A DNA stretch of 64,000 nucleotides from Rummeliibacillus pycnus_A (GCF_044359855.1 NZ_CP132291.1:1674001-1738000), one strand, 5' to 3'; positions 35,403-45,439 are shown, numbered from the stretch's first letter. Made by a program: numbers and translations. The notes: generated by a model from the letters alone, not told the origin.

Positions 35403-37187
35403 CTAGACAGTATATTTTTCTGAAGCAATAAGCTTTACAGATGCTTGACGTTTTTTCGCAATCAAGTTGTATGGAGTGAAGCGTGTAAGTTTGCGTAATG
35501 CAGATAACAACATACGTGCATCGTCACCTTCTACCGAACCAATAATTGTTTCTTTCGCTTCTTTTTCAATTTCCGCAAATGCTTCTTGAACGAAGATTTC
35601 TGTATAAAGAACTTTTTGTGCCGATTTATCGAAACCATCACGAGCAATTGCTTTTTCTGTACGTAGAACTACTGACTCCATCGCGAATAATTGATTTGCA
35701 ATATTAGCAATGTTGACTAAGATTTCTTGTTCTACTTCTAATTTTGGGCCAAATCGTTGTACAGCCGTTCCAGCTGCAAGTAACGCAATTTTCTTTGCCA
35801 TTTTCACTAAATATTTTTCTTGTGCTAATGGCTCATCACTAATTTCTTCTGGCATCATCGATAACAATTCCGATTGTAAGCTTTGTGCTTGTTGTAGAAG
35901 TGGTAGCTCGCCTTTCATCGCTTTTTTCACGAAAGTACCTGGAACTATTAGACGGTTGATTTCATTTGTTCCTTCGAAAATACGGTTAATACGAGAATCA
36001 CGATAAATACGTTCTACTTCGTATTCTTGCATATATCCATAACCACCGTGTAATTGTACTGCTTCGTCTGCGATATAATCTAATGTTTCAGAACCAAATA
36101 CTTTGTTAATAGAGCATTCAATTGCGTACTCAGCGATTGATGCCGCAATTGCTTTGCCATCATTTTTGTCTTCTTCACTTAATTGACTCATGCGATCTTC
36201 AAAGTAACCAACTGTACGATAAATTAGTGATTCTGAAGCATATAATTTAGAAGCCATTGTCGCTAGTTTTTCTTTTGTTAAATTGAATGATGAAATTGGT
36301 GTATTAAATTGTTGACGTTGGTTTGAATAAGAAATAGCCAATTCAAGTGCACGTTTTGAAGCGCCGATTGAACCTACACCTAATTTGTAACGACCGATAT
36401 TGAGAATATTGAAGGCAATGACATGGCCACGTCCTACTTCGCCCAATAAGTTTTCTGCAGGCACTGCTACATCTTCTAAAATTAGAGTACGTGTTGAAGA
36501 TGATTTAATCCCCATTTTCTTCTCTTCTGCACCAGTTGATACACCTGGATATTCACGTTCAACGATAAATGCTGAGAATTTATCGCCATCGATTTTGGCA
36601 TAGACTACAAAGACATCCGCAAACCCTGAGTTAGTAATCCATTGTTTTTCACCATTTAAAATATAGTGAGTACCCTCTGCATTCAGTTTTGCAGTTGTTT
36701 TAGCACCTAAAGCGTCAGATCCTGAACCTGGTTCTGTAAGAGCATAAGCTGCAATCAGTTCACCAGAAGCTAATTTTGGTAGGTATTTTTGTTTTTGATC
36801 TTCATTACCGAATAATACGATTGGTAATGAACCAATTCCTACATGTGCACCATGAGTGATCGAGAAGCCACCTGCTACAGACATTTTTTCAGCAATTAGA
36901 GCTGAAGAAATTTTGTCTAGACCAAGCCCTTCATATTCTTCTGGTACATCAGCTGCTAATAATCCAAGCTCACCTGCTTTTTTCAATAGACGAACGGAAT
37001 TTTCAAATTCATGATTTTCTAATTTATCAACAACTGGTAAGACTTCGTTTTGTACATAATCTTCAGTCGTTTTCGCAATCATTTTATGTTCATCAGTGAA
37101 ATCTTCTGGAGTAAATACGCGCCCAGGATTAATATCCTCTGTTAAAAAGCTACCACCTTTAATTAGATTCAATGTATTTTCTGTCAT
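35403..37187 (-). CDS. fadE: Acyl-CoA dehydrogenase FadE
   Basis: FAD-dependent acyl-CoA dehydrogenase of 594 residues (YusJ group), which introduces the first double bond in fatty-acid beta-oxidation. The family signatures AYALTEPGSGSDA (about 150) and the C-terminal core QLHGGYGYMQEYEVERIYRD (about 375-394) are present, with a longer C-terminal domain (450-594) typical of this long-chain type. It is last in fadN-fadA-fadE, 27 bp after fadA. Confidence 0.93.
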   Translation of the reverse strand: MTENTLNLIKGGSFLTEDINPGRVFTPEDFTDEHKMIAKTTEDYVQNEVLPVVDKLENHEFENSVRLLKKAGELGLLAADVPEEYEGLGLDKISSALIAEKMSVAGGFSITHGAHVGIGSLPIVLFGNEDQKQKYLPKLASGELIAAYALTEPGSGSDALGAKTTAKLNAEGTHYILNGEKQWITNSGFADVFVVYAKIDGDKFSAFIVEREYPGVSTGAEEKKMGIKSSSTRTLILEDVAVPAENLLGEVGRGHVIAFNILNIGRYKLGVGSIGASKRALELAISYSNQRQQFNTPISSFNLTKEKLATMASKLYASESLIYRTVGYFEDRMSQLSEEDKNDGKAIAASIAEYAIECSINKVFGSETLDYIADEAVQLHGGYGYMQEYEVERIYRDSRINRIFEGTNEINRLIVPGTFVKKAMKGELPLLQQAQSLQSELLSMMPEEISDEPLAQEKYLVKMAKKIALLAAGTAVQRFGPKLEVEQEILVNIANIANQLFAMESVVLRTEKAIARDGFDKSAQKVLYTEIFVQEAFAEIEKEAKETIIGSVEGDDARMLLSALRKLTRFTPYNLIAKKRQASVKLIASEKYTV

Positions 37188-37214
37188 ATTATTTTCTCCC
37201 CTTTGTTTGAATGA

Positions 37215-38390
37215 TTATGAAAGAATTTCAAATACCCCTGCTGCACCCATGCCGCCACCGATACACATCGTGACAACTCCATACTTTTTACCTTGTCGTT
37301 TTAACTCATGAATCAGTTTTAATGTTAAGATTGTACCTGTTGCTCCTAATGGATGTCCTACAGCAATTGCTCCACCGTTGACATTTACTTTTTCTAAGTC
37401 AATGCCTAGTTCACGTACAACTTGGATTGATTGAGAAGCAAAGGCCTCATTAAGTTCCCATAAATCAATATCTTCAATAGATAGTCCGGCAATTTTCAAC
37501 GCTTTTGGTACTGCAACAGTTGGTCCTATTCCCATAATTTCTGGGGGTACTCCACCTACTGCAAAGCCTAAGAATTTTGCCATTGGCTTCAACCCTTGTT
37601 TTTCCGCTTCTTCACGGTCCATAACAAGAACTGCACCTGCACCATCTGAAGTTTGCGAAGAATTCCCAGCTGTAACACTGCCAGTTACAGAAAAAGCTGG
37701 ACGTAATTTAGCAAGTGTTTCTGTTGATGTACCTACTCTAACCCCTTCATCCATAGCAAAAGTAAATTTCTTCGTTTGTGGTTTATTGTTTTCATCAACA
37801 TAGTGTCTTTCAATTTCCACAGGAACAATTTCATCGACAAATTTACCTTCTGCAATCGCTTTTGCAGCAAGCTCATGGGATCTTACAGCGAAAGCATCTT
37901 GCTCTTCACGACTGATTTCATATTTCTTTGCTACTTCTTCAGCTGTATGCCCCATACTCATGTAATATCGCGGCGCTTCTTCAGCAAGCTTTACATTTGG
38001 ACGAATCACATTTCCCATCATTGGTACCATACTCATAGATTCGATACCACCTGCAATAATAGCTGTTGAATGGCCAAGCATTATTCGCTCTGCAGCGTAA
38101 GCAATTGATTGTAAACCAGATGAACAAAACCGGTTCACTGTAACAGCAGGAGTAGTATCTGGTAAACCAGCCAATGCACCAACAATACGCGCAACATTCA
38201 TTCCCTGTTCAGCTTCTGGCATTGCACAGCCTAAGATTAAATCATCTATTGGACCTTCATAACCTGATCTTCTTAATGTTTCTTTTACGACTAAAGCACC
38301 CAAATCATCGGGTCTAACCGTCGCTAATGATCCTTTTTTCGCTTTTCCAATTGGTGTTCTTGCACCTGCTACGATTACGGCTTCACGCAT
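37215..38390 (-). CDS. fadA: Acetyl-CoA acyltransferase (3-ketoacyl-CoA thiolase) FadA
   Basis: Thiolase of 391 residues that cleaves 3-ketoacyl-CoA. The nucleophilic Cys is in NRFCSSGLQ (about 88), the catalytic His in the GGAIAVGHPLGATG loop (about 348), and the second Cys in CIGGGMGAA near 378. The ATG at 38390 follows AAAGGGGG. It is in the middle of the fad operon. Confidence 0.95.
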   Translation of the reverse strand: MREAVIVAGARTPIGKAKKGSLATVRPDDLGALVVKETLRRSGYEGPIDDLILGCAMPEAEQGMNVARIVGALAGLPDTTPAVTVNRFCSSGLQSIAYAAERIMLGHSTAIIAGGIESMSMVPMMGNVIRPNVKLAEEAPRYYMSMGHTAEEVAKKYEISREEQDAFAVRSHELAAKAIAEGKFVDEIVPVEIERHYVDENNKPQTKKFTFAMDEGVRVGTSTETLAKLRPAFSVTGSVTAGNSSQTSDGAGAVLVMDREEAEKQGLKPMAKFLGFAVGGVPPEIMGIGPTVAVPKALKIAGLSIEDIDLWELNEAFASQSIQVVRELGIDLEKVNVNGGAIAVGHPLGATGTILTLKLIHELKRQGKKYGVVTMCIGGGMGAAGVFEILS

Positions 38391-38420
38391 ATGATTTCCC
38401 CCTTTGTCGCTACATAATGA

Positions 38421-40808
38421 TTAGTTACGTAACGGTTTTCCTTTCATAAGCATATGTTGCATTCTTGCCTGTGATTTTGGATGTCCAACAAGGCTAATGA
38501 ATGCTTCTCTTTCAAGATTAAGAAGGTATTGTTCATCCACTAATGTGCCGTACGGAACATTCCCCCCGGCAATGACATAAGCCAATTTCTTCGCAATCAA
38601 CAAATCATGTTCGCTAATAAAGCCAGATTGTAATAAGTTTTGCGCAGCTAGTAATAACATTGCATAGCCCGTTTCGCCTACAACTGGAACTTTTTCACGT
38701 ACAGGAGGTTTGTATCCTGCTTCTGCCAATGCCAATACCGCCTGTTTTGCATCATATAGCTGATGATCTGGGTTAACACTAATTCCATCTGCAAAATCTA
38801 AGAAATTATTTTCTCTTGCTTCTTCACCAGATGTTGAAACTTTTGCCATTGCAATAGATTCAAATACTTTGTTTGCGACAGCTTGTAAATCAATTTCTAC
38901 ACCTTTTGGAAGACCTTTTAAATGTTTTATATAAAGTTCTTTGTTTCCTCCGCCGCCAGGTATTAACCCTACACCAGCTTCTACTAGGCCCATATAGGTT
39001 TCCATTGTTGCTTGAATATGTGCAGATGGTAAGCAAACCTCCGCACCACCTCCAAGTGTCATTGCAAATGGTGCTGTTACGATTGGTTTATCCGAATACT
39101 TGATACGAAGCGTTCCTTGTTGGAATGTCTTCACGATATAATCTAATTCAAATAAATTATCATCCTGCGCTTCCATTAAAATCATTGCTAGATTCGCACC
39201 AACTGAAAAGTTCTTAGCTTGGTTACCGATAACCATTCCTTTATAATCAGAATTACTCAATAAATCTAAAGCATGGTTTAAAATTTGCATAATATCTAAA
39301 CCAAGTGCATTTGATTTTGAATGGAATTCTAATAACAGTACTTGATCACCAAAGTCTATTAAACTAGCACTAGCATTACTTTTTAAAACACCATGCTTTT
39401 TCTTATAACGTTTTAGGTCAATTGCTTTTTCATTGAATGCCACACGTCTATAATCAGTACCATCAAAATAAGCTAAATCCCCATCTATTTCTGAATAAAA
39501 GCTTGTAAAGCCTTTATCTAGTAAAGCTGTGACAAATGAAGGGATATCTAATCCTTCCGCTTGCATTTTTTCTACAGATTCTTTCACACCGATTGCATCC
39601 CAAATTTCGAATGGACCTTGAGCCCAACCGAATCCCCATTTCATCGCATGATCGATTGCGACAATGTCATCTGCGATTTCTCCAAGTAATTGTGCAGAAT
39701 ACAAAAGAGTTGGTGCGAATATACTCCATAGTAATTCGCCAGTACGGTCTTTTGCATAAGTTAATGTTTTCACTTTAGCAGCTAGACCTTTTTGTTGTTT
39801 TGCTATTTCAATAGATGGTGTTTTTAATTTTTTCACTGGTTCGTATTCAAAAGTATCCAAATTCAATTCGAATATTTCTTTTCCTTTTTTAACGAAGAAT
39901 CCTTGGCCTGACTTCGCACCTAACCAGCCATTATCAACCATCTTTTGCAAGTAATCTGGCGTTTCAAATACCTCTTGCTCATCACCAGTCGTATTGTCAT
40001 ATACGTTTTTAGCTACGTGGACAAATGTATCTAATCCGACTACATCAAGTGTACGAAGTGTAGCTGATTTAGGTCTACCGATTAGAGGACCCGTTACAGA
40101 ATCTACTTCACCAACTGAATAGCCTTTTTCTTTCATCACTTGTAATGTGATCAGTAATCCGTAAGTACCGATTCGGTTACCTACAAAATTTGGTGTATCT
40201 TTTGCCAGCACTACCCCTTTACCTAAACGGTTTTCACCGAACTGTTGCATGAATGCAACCACTTCAGGTAGTGTATCTTGTGCTGGGATTACTTCTAATA
40301 ACTTCAAATAACGTGGTGGGTTAAAGAAATGCGTTCCTAAGAAATGATTTTTAAAATCTTCTGAACGACCTTCTGCCATTGCGTTAATACTAATTCCTGA
40401 AGTGTTTGAACTTACAATTGCTCCAGGCTTGCGAACTGCATCAATTTTTTCATATAAGTTTTTCTTAATATCTAAATTTTCAACGACTACTTCAATAATC
40501 CAATCAACGTCTGTTAACTTGTTTAAATCATCTTCTAAGTTCCCTACAGTTATTAAATTTAAGCTTTTTTTCGTCGTTAACGGAGCAGGTTTTTGTTTCA
40601 ATAGTTTTTGCACTGCACCAGCTGCAAAGCGATTTCTCACACTAGAATCTTCTAGTGTTAATCCCTTTGCTTCCTCTTCTTTTGAAAGCTCCTTAGGAAC
40701 GATATCTAAAAGTAAAGTTGGTATTCCGATATTTGCTAAATGTGCGGCAATGCCAGAACCCATAACCCCTGAACCAAGCACAGCTGCTTTTCTAATATGA
40801 TAAGCCAT
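38421..40808 (-). CDS. fadN: 3-hydroxyacyl-CoA dehydrogenase / enoyl-CoA hydratase FadN
   Basis: Bifunctional beta-oxidation enzyme of 795 residues. The N-terminal NAD-binding dehydrogenase starts with AAVLGSGVMGSGIAAHLANIG and includes THFFNPPRYLKLLEV; the C-terminal hydratase/isomerase domain (about 480-680) has NFSVGANLA and an oxyanion-hole ALGGGAE-like stretch (TLGGGAEVCLPS). The ATG at 40808 follows GGGAGG; an upstream in-frame start lies in the operator region and is rejected. It is first in the operon. Confidence 0.94.
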   Translation of the reverse strand: MAYHIRKAAVLGSGVMGSGIAAHLANIGIPTLLLDIVPKELSKEEEAKGLTLEDSSVRNRFAAGAVQKLLKQKPAPLTTKKSLNLITVGNLEDDLNKLTDVDWIIEVVVENLDIKKNLYEKIDAVRKPGAIVSSNTSGISINAMAEGRSEDFKNHFLGTHFFNPPRYLKLLEVIPAQDTLPEVVAFMQQFGENRLGKGVVLAKDTPNFVGNRIGTYGLLITLQVMKEKGYSVGEVDSVTGPLIGRPKSATLRTLDVVGLDTFVHVAKNVYDNTTGDEQEVFETPDYLQKMVDNGWLGAKSGQGFFVKKGKEIFELNLDTFEYEPVKKLKTPSIEIAKQQKGLAAKVKTLTYAKDRTGELLWSIFAPTLLYSAQLLGEIADDIVAIDHAMKWGFGWAQGPFEIWDAIGVKESVEKMQAEGLDIPSFVTALLDKGFTSFYSEIDGDLAYFDGTDYRRVAFNEKAIDLKRYKKKHGVLKSNASASLIDFGDQVLLLEFHSKSNALGLDIMQILNHALDLLSNSDYKGMVIGNQAKNFSVGANLAMILMEAQDDNLFELDYIVKTFQQGTLRIKYSDKPIVTAPFAMTLGGGAEVCLPSAHIQATMETYMGLVEAGVGLIPGGGGNKELYIKHLKGLPKGVEIDLQAVANKVFESIAMAKVSTSGEEARENNFLDFADGISVNPDHQLYDAKQAVLALAEAGYKPPVREKVPVVGETGYAMLLLAAQNLLQSGFISEHDLLIAKKLAYVIAGGNVPYGTLVDEQYLLNLEREAFISLVGHPKSQARMQHMLMKGKPLRN

Positions 40809-40831
40809 GAGCAAATCCTCCCTTTCCCCTT

Positions 40832-40851
40832 TTGAATGAATGCTCATTCAT
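40832..40851. promoter_or_regulatory. FadR-type operator upstream of fadN
   Basis: The palindrome TGAATGAATGCTCATTCA (40833-40850) matches the known Bacillus FadR box consensus TGAATGANTANTCATTCA at all but one fixed position. It lies only 25 bp before the fadN ATG, so a bound TetR-type FadR repressor would block the promoter or early transcript until long-chain acyl-CoA releases it. No fadR gene is in the window. Confidence 0.85.
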
Positions 40852-41074
40852 TTTATAGTTAAAAAAAATAAAACTTCCTTATCTGGAATTAATTTTAGAC
40901 TATTTGGTGAAATTCTGCAACGAAAAAATCTAATTTTTATAAGAAAATGTATAAAATAACTATATTAATAGAGAAATATGCTGGAACACACCATATCCAC
41001 ATTATTTTGCAAACAATTTACTAGCATCTAAACCAATAGAACGTGTAGACTATGTGGATAGGAGGGATTTATAA

Positions 41075-41392
41075 ATGAAACCAATATTATCAGAAGAACA
41101 TTTCAACGAAGTTATTTCATCTTCACAACCAGTAATTGTAAAATTCTTTGCTGGATGGTGCCCTGACTGTACACGCATGAATATGTTCATTGATCCAATT
41201 ATCGAAGAATATAATCAATTCACTTGGTACGAAATCAATCGCGATGATTTCCCTGAGCTATCAGACAAATATCAAGTTATGGGGATTCCAAGTCTGTTAG
41301 TTTTCAAAGATGGAGAAAAACTTGCTCACTTACACAGTGCAAATGCAAAATCTCCTCAAGATGTAACAACTTTCTTGGATGCTCAAAAGTAA
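41075..41392 (+). CDS. Thioredoxin-like protein
   Basis: Cytosolic thioredoxin-fold protein of 105 residues, similar to the YdbP type. The active site is WC29-P-D-C32, and the cis-proline loop GIPSLLVF follows near 69. CPDC instead of CGPC suggests a special, unknown partner. The ATG follows AGGAGGG. It is divergent from the fad operon and ends at a strong terminator. Confidence 0.85.
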   Translation: MKPILSEEHFNEVISSSQPVIVKFFAGWCPDCTRMNMFIDPIIEEYNQFTWYEINRDDFPELSDKYQVMGIPSLLVFKDGEKLAHLHSANAKSPQDVTTFLDAQK

Positions 41393-41430
41393 TTTTTTAA
41401 AGGCATGCTAAAATTTTTTGGTAGGTCTCA

Positions 41431-41479
41431 GACTGTAAACAAACTCGAAGAAATTTGAGTTTATTTACGGTCTTTTTTT
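41431..41479 (+). terminator. Terminator after the thioredoxin-like gene
   Basis: A 16-bp stem GACTGTAAACAAACTC / GAGTTTATTTACGGTC (two G-T wobbles), followed by TTTTTTT. Confidence 0.9.
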
Positions 41480-41598
41480 AAAAAATTATTTATGAGTCAG
41501 TTTCAAAAGTGCTTTACTAGTTGAAAAATACTAATACTTTCTAAATAAATAATTCAATAATTTGGATAATACTCTATTTACATTATTTGCTTAGTATA

Positions 41599-41725
41599 CC
41601 GCTCCAGATGGCGCTTTCCGCGGGCGAGCGTTGAGCCTCCTCGGAAGCCCGTACCGCGCTTCACTGCGGGGTCTCACCTGTCTCGCTTTCCCGCAGGAGT
41701 CGCCATCTTCGCTCCAATCAACTAC
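41599..41725. repeat. GC-rich palindromic repeat (family b), copy 2
   Basis: AGATGGCG and CGCCATCT close the element; inside are GCTTTCCGCGGGCGAGCG, CTGCGGGGTCTCA, CTGTCTCGCTTTCCCGCAGG, and the edge CCAATCAACT. Most like 23000-23122. The flanking gap (41480-42412) has no intact gene. Confidence 0.8.
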
Positions 41726-41802
41726 ATGAGTAATCAAATAATTTATTGATTTTATTGAAAATAATTTACAATAAAAATAATCCTGAAAGAGATTAAGTTG
41801 AA

Positions 41803-41847
41803 ATGATTACTTTAGATCAACTAGTCCCTCAAGAATCTTGTGAATAA
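41803..41847 (+). pseudogene. Relic of transposase N-terminus (IS1182-like), copy 2
   Basis: An ATG opens MITLDQLVPQESCE and then stops. TLDQLVP is the same motif as in the relic at 23192 and resembles the start of IS1182-type transposases. It begins about 80 bp after a family-b repeat. Too short for a firm call. Confidence 0.4.
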
Positions 41848-41920
41848 TTTACCCAGTTACTCCAAAACTAGATATACCACTTCCTATAAAAAATAACATT
41901 GTATTAACAAATATTTAGTT

Positions 41921-42246
41921 GAATCAATTTCATATTGCAAAATTCATATAAAATATACCAATATTTAATGATATCTAATTTTGTTCATTGTGGAGCGAAA
42001 GACGGCGAGTCCTCGAAAATGCATTCGCATTTCCTTCGTGCGAGGGTAATTCGGTGAGGTTTATTCAGAGTCCTACGGGAAAAGCTTGAGCTGAAAACCC
42101 CGCAGGAACGTAGTGACGAGGAGATTGAAGCCAAGCCCGTGGAAAGCGCCGTCTGTAGCGGAACATTCAAATCTGAATATGGACAAGTTTATGTATTGAA
42201 ATGTTCGTATTTAAAATACCGAAAATGTGACTTATGAAATTGATTC
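41921..42246. repeat. MITE-like element, copy 2
   Basis: A 326-bp non-coding element with perfect 14-bp terminal inverted repeats GAATCAATTTCATA / TATGAAATTGATTC, flanked on both sides by AGTT, a possible 4-bp target duplication. The GC-rich core (41985-42170) shares GGCGCTTTCC, CTGCGGGG and GACTCGCCGTCT with family b. The whole element is homologous, inverted, to 4021-4361, and this copy is better preserved. Confidence 0.75.
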
Positions 42247-42412
42247 AGTTAAGGAAATTTTTTTAGTGTTATAAAACTATATCAAATTAAATCATATTAT
42301 TTCTTTAAAATAATTAAAGCTGAGTATATCAACTTTGTTCGCTTTTTTGAATAAATCTATTCTAAAATAAGCTGTAAATCGTCTCCAAATCCAACAAAAT
42401 CGGAGGTCAATA

Positions 42413-42934
42413 ATGCGAATCCTACTACCAGTAGAAGGCCAATCTCAGTACGCAACATCGGTTAATAAAAAATATCAAAACTCCGCATGCGGCCCCACAA
42501 CAGCATATGTTTTACTCAATTACCTACAGCCAGAAAAACAGAAAAAAAGCATCAATCAACTCTATCAATTGCTCGGTTGCACAAGAATTGGACTGTTTTC
42601 ACATCGCATGATTCGTAATATGAAAAAAATTTTAGGTCCATCTTATGAGATTCGCAATTGTAGTCTAAATGATGCTCTAAAAGAAATTGAGGCTGGTCGC
42701 CCTGTTGCTATGAAATTTGATCGATACTTCTCCCTTCACTTTTTCTTTAGAGGGGATTTCAACTATCACTGGGTACCACTTATCGGCTTTGAAAAAAAGG
42801 ATGATGATATCCTCTTAATCATCCATGATAACGGTGGTCGTACGCGCGAAAGTCAAATTCGAGAAATTTCCTATTACAAAAATCGTAAAATACTAAGCTT
42901 TGTCAAAATTACACCTAAGTCCTTACAGCAATGA
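42413..42934 (+). CDS. C39-like cysteine peptidase family protein
   Basis: Protein of 173 residues with a papain-like C39 fold (peptidase_C39_2 type). The likely catalytic Cys is C26 in SACGPTTAYVLL, His H119 in YHWVPLIGF, and Asp D139 in HDNGG. No signal peptide or ABC transporter domain is present, so it acts inside the cell on an unknown target. The ATG follows CGGAGG. It converges with the exonuclease gene, and their 3' ends overlap by 12 bp. Confidence 0.8.
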   Translation: MRILLPVEGQSQYATSVNKKYQNSACGPTTAYVLLNYLQPEKQKKSINQLYQLLGCTRIGLFSHRMIRNMKKILGPSYEIRNCSLNDALKEIEAGRPVAMKFDRYFSLHFFFRGDFNYHWVPLIGFEKKDDDILLIIHDNGGRTRESQIREISYYKNRKILSFVKITPKSLQQ

Positions 42935-43801
42935 ACGTGCATGACGAGAAATAAGTGAGTACCCATCCATTGTAAGTTGTTCAAGTTTGGCTTGATCCCA
43001 AATCGGTAGCTCACAATCATCGATGGTTGCATCAATTGGTACTTCTGTATTGATTCTTGCTAATTGTAAAGAAAGCTTAAGCATTTCTTCATTTTCTTGA
43101 ATCTTTGTACGTTGACCTGGCTTTAACTCATCTAATGCTCCTAACACGCCATCAACTGAGCCATATGATTGGATCAGCTTCAATGCTGTCTTCGGTCCAA
43201 TCCCCTTCACGCCTGGGTAGCCATCACTTGAATCCCCCATGAATGCTTTCACATCTGCAAATAGCGGTGGTTCGATTTCATACTCTTCTTTGAAACGTTG
43301 ATCTGTATACACGTTATATTCGGTATAACCTTTTTTCGTCAAAGCAATCGTAGTAGATGGGTTGAGTAACTGAAGTAAATCTTTATCACCGCTTACTACA
43401 GTGATCTTCGCATCATCTTTCCATTTATCGATTATGGATCCGATTGTATCATCTGCTTCCATTCCAACGGTTCCAAAGTTCTTCCAGCCAATCATATCAG
43501 ATACTTCTCGTGCCATATCAAATTGTGGCTTTAACTCATCAGGTGGTGCTGGTCGATTCGCTTTGTAACCATCAAAAAGCTCATTACGAAATGTATTAGC
43601 GCCCATATCCCAGCAAACAGCTAAATGTGTTGGTCGCATTAAAGCTTGTGCACTTAATACATGTCTAGCAAATCCTTGTACGCCATTTGTAGGAGTACCA
43701 TCTTCTTTTCTAAAAAATTGATGCATAGGCGCTGTTGCAAAAAATGAACGAAAAAGAAGTGCCATACCATCAACTAGTAATATATGAGGTTGATTTTCCA
43801 A
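42923..43801 (-). CDS. ypcP: 5'-3' exonuclease (YpcP-like)
   Basis: Flap/5'-3' exonuclease of 292 residues, equal to the N-terminal domain of DNA polymerase I and used in RNA primer removal and repair. Metal-binding acidic residues are seen in LLVDGMALL, WDMGANTFR, GMEADDTIGS and VSGDKDLLQL, and the helix-hairpin-helix is GVKGIGPKTALKLI. The ATG follows GGAGAGAG at about 43807. Confidence 0.92.
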   Translation of the reverse strand: MENQPHILLVDGMALLFRSFFATAPMHQFFRKEDGTPTNGVQGFARHVLSAQALMRPTHLAVCWDMGANTFRNELFDGYKANRPAPPDELKPQFDMAREVSDMIGWKNFGTVGMEADDTIGSIIDKWKDDAKITVVSGDKDLLQLLNPSTTIALTKKGYTEYNVYTDQRFKEEYEIEPPLFADVKAFMGDSSDGYPGVKGIGPKTALKLIQSYGSVDGVLGALDELKPGQRTKIQENEEMLKLSLQLARINTEVPIDATIDDCELPIWDQAKLEQLTMDGYSLISRHARSLL

Positions 43802-43960
43802 AATAAAACTCTCTCCATTCGTAAACTATTATCAGTTGTTAGGTTCATATTATACCAAAAATAGTTTAGGAGAGCTTTTTAACTCTATTTTATTTTTATC
43901 AATAGTTTTAGTTTCATTATGCTCCGTCCTTACGAAGAAGGACAAACTGTTGAAACTTCT

Positions 43961-45439
43961 TTATGGACATAAATAATCCGCCAACCGTTCAATATCTTGA
44001 CTAAACATTCGATCTTTTTTTATACTCGGCACAACATTCCGAACATCCTGCCATTTGCCTCCTAGCTTAGGAGCCATAAACTCAACCCCTCTATATTCAA
44101 CTGCCTGTGCAGCGCAAATCGCTTCTATCGCTAATACCTTTCGGCAATTCTTAACAATTTGATAAGCATGCCTAGCACCAATCGTTCCCATACTTACGTG
44201 GTCCTCCTGGTTCGCTGAGGATGGAATTGAATCGACTGAAGCAGGGTGTGCCAATGTCTTGTTTTCAGATACAAGACTTGCTGCCGCATATTGCAAAATC
44301 ATCGCGCCTGATTGTAAGCCAGGTTCTGGGCTCAAAAACGGAGGCAGTCCATCATTTAAATGTGGATTCACCAATCTTTCGATTCTTCTTTCTGAAACAT
44401 TTGCTAATTCTGCCACACCAATTTTCAAGAAATCCATTGCAAATGCAATCGGCTGTCCGTGAAAGTTACCTCCAGAAATAACAGTCTCCCCATCGTCAAA
44501 AATTAATGGGTTATCCGTTGCTGCATTCATTTCAATCTCTAGTTTTTCTTTCACATAATTCAATACTTGCCAGCTAGCACCATGAATTTGCGGAATACAT
44601 CTTAGTGAATACGCATCTTGTACACGAAGTTCTCCTTGTTCCGTTGTTAACTCACTATCTTTTAACCATTCTCTCATTCGTTTTGCTACTTCAACTTGCT
44701 CTTTGTAGCCTCTTGCATCATGAACTGCAGGATGAAATGCATCCGTTATACCACGCAATGCTTCAATTGTCATAGCAGCAATCCATTCACTATCACATGC
44801 AAGATTCTCTGCTTCGATGTAAGCAACTACGCCTTGTGCAGTCATTGCCTGAGTACCATTAATAAGTGCCAATCCCTCTTTTGCTTCTAATTCAATCGGC
44901 TGTAATTGATGTTCACGCCAAATTTCTGTTGAAGCTGCTGATTTTCCCTCTTGCCATACAAATCCTTCCCCAACTAGTACTAATGCTAAATGCGAAAGAG
45001 GGGCAAGATCTCCTGATGCACCAAGTGATCCTTGTTGCGGAATAACAGGATGAATTCGGTGATTAACCATATAAGCTAAACGCTCAAGTACCTCTAAGCG
45101 AATGCCTGAAAACCCTTTCAATAATGCATTTAATCGTAACACGACCATTGCTCTTGAAATGATTTCGCTAAAAGGTTCTCCAACTCCACATGCATGTGAT
45201 CGAATTAAATGGAGTTGTAAAAGTCGAGTATCTTCTCCTGCTATTTTTACATCGCTAAATTTGCCAAAGCCTGTATTAATGCCATAAACTGTCTTTTTAT
45301 GCTGGACAATTTGTTCAACTGCGAGTCTACTTTTCTCAACTGCAGCACGAGCTGATTCAGCAATTTCAACTTTTTCATCTTCATATAAAATAGCTTTCAT
45401 ATCTGCTATCGTTAATTGATTGCCATCCAATTGAATCAT
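43961..45439 (-). CDS. hutH: Histidine ammonia-lyase
   Basis: Converts histidine to urocanate and ammonia, 492 residues. The MIO prosthetic group forms from A141-S142-G143 in GSLGASGDLAPLSH. Other family stretches are YGINTGFGKF near 52 and NPLIFDDGETVISGGNFHGQ near 300. The ATG follows GAAGGGAG. It is downstream of hutU-hutI but separated by about 500 bp that include a family-b palindrome, so its expression may be partly independent. Confidence 0.95.
   Translation of the reverse strand: MIQLDGNQLTIADMKAILYEDEKVEIAESARAAVEKSRLAVEQIVQHKKTVYGINTGFGKFSDVKIAGEDTRLLQLHLIRSHACGVGEPFSEIISRAMVVLRLNALLKGFSGIRLEVLERLAYMVNHRIHPVIPQQGSLGASGDLAPLSHLALVLVGEGFVWQEGKSAASTEIWREHQLQPIELEAKEGLALINGTQAMTAQGVVAYIEAENLACDSEWIAAMTIEALRGITDAFHPAVHDARGYKEQVEVAKRMREWLKDSELTTEQGELRVQDAYSLRCIPQIHGASWQVLNYVKEKLEIEMNAATDNPLIFDDGETVISGGNFHGQPIAFAMDFLKIGVAELANVSERRIERLVNPHLNDGLPPFLSPEPGLQSGAMILQYAAASLVSENKTLAHPASVDSIPSSANQEDHVSMGTIGARHAYQIVKNCRKVLAIEAICAAQAVEYRGVEFMAPKLGGKWQDVRNVVPSIKKDRMFSQDIERLADYLCP

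Noticed and set aside
43926..43943. GTCCTT/AAGGAC hairpin downstream of hutH
   Set aside because: Only six base pairs and no T-run on either side; not reported as terminator.
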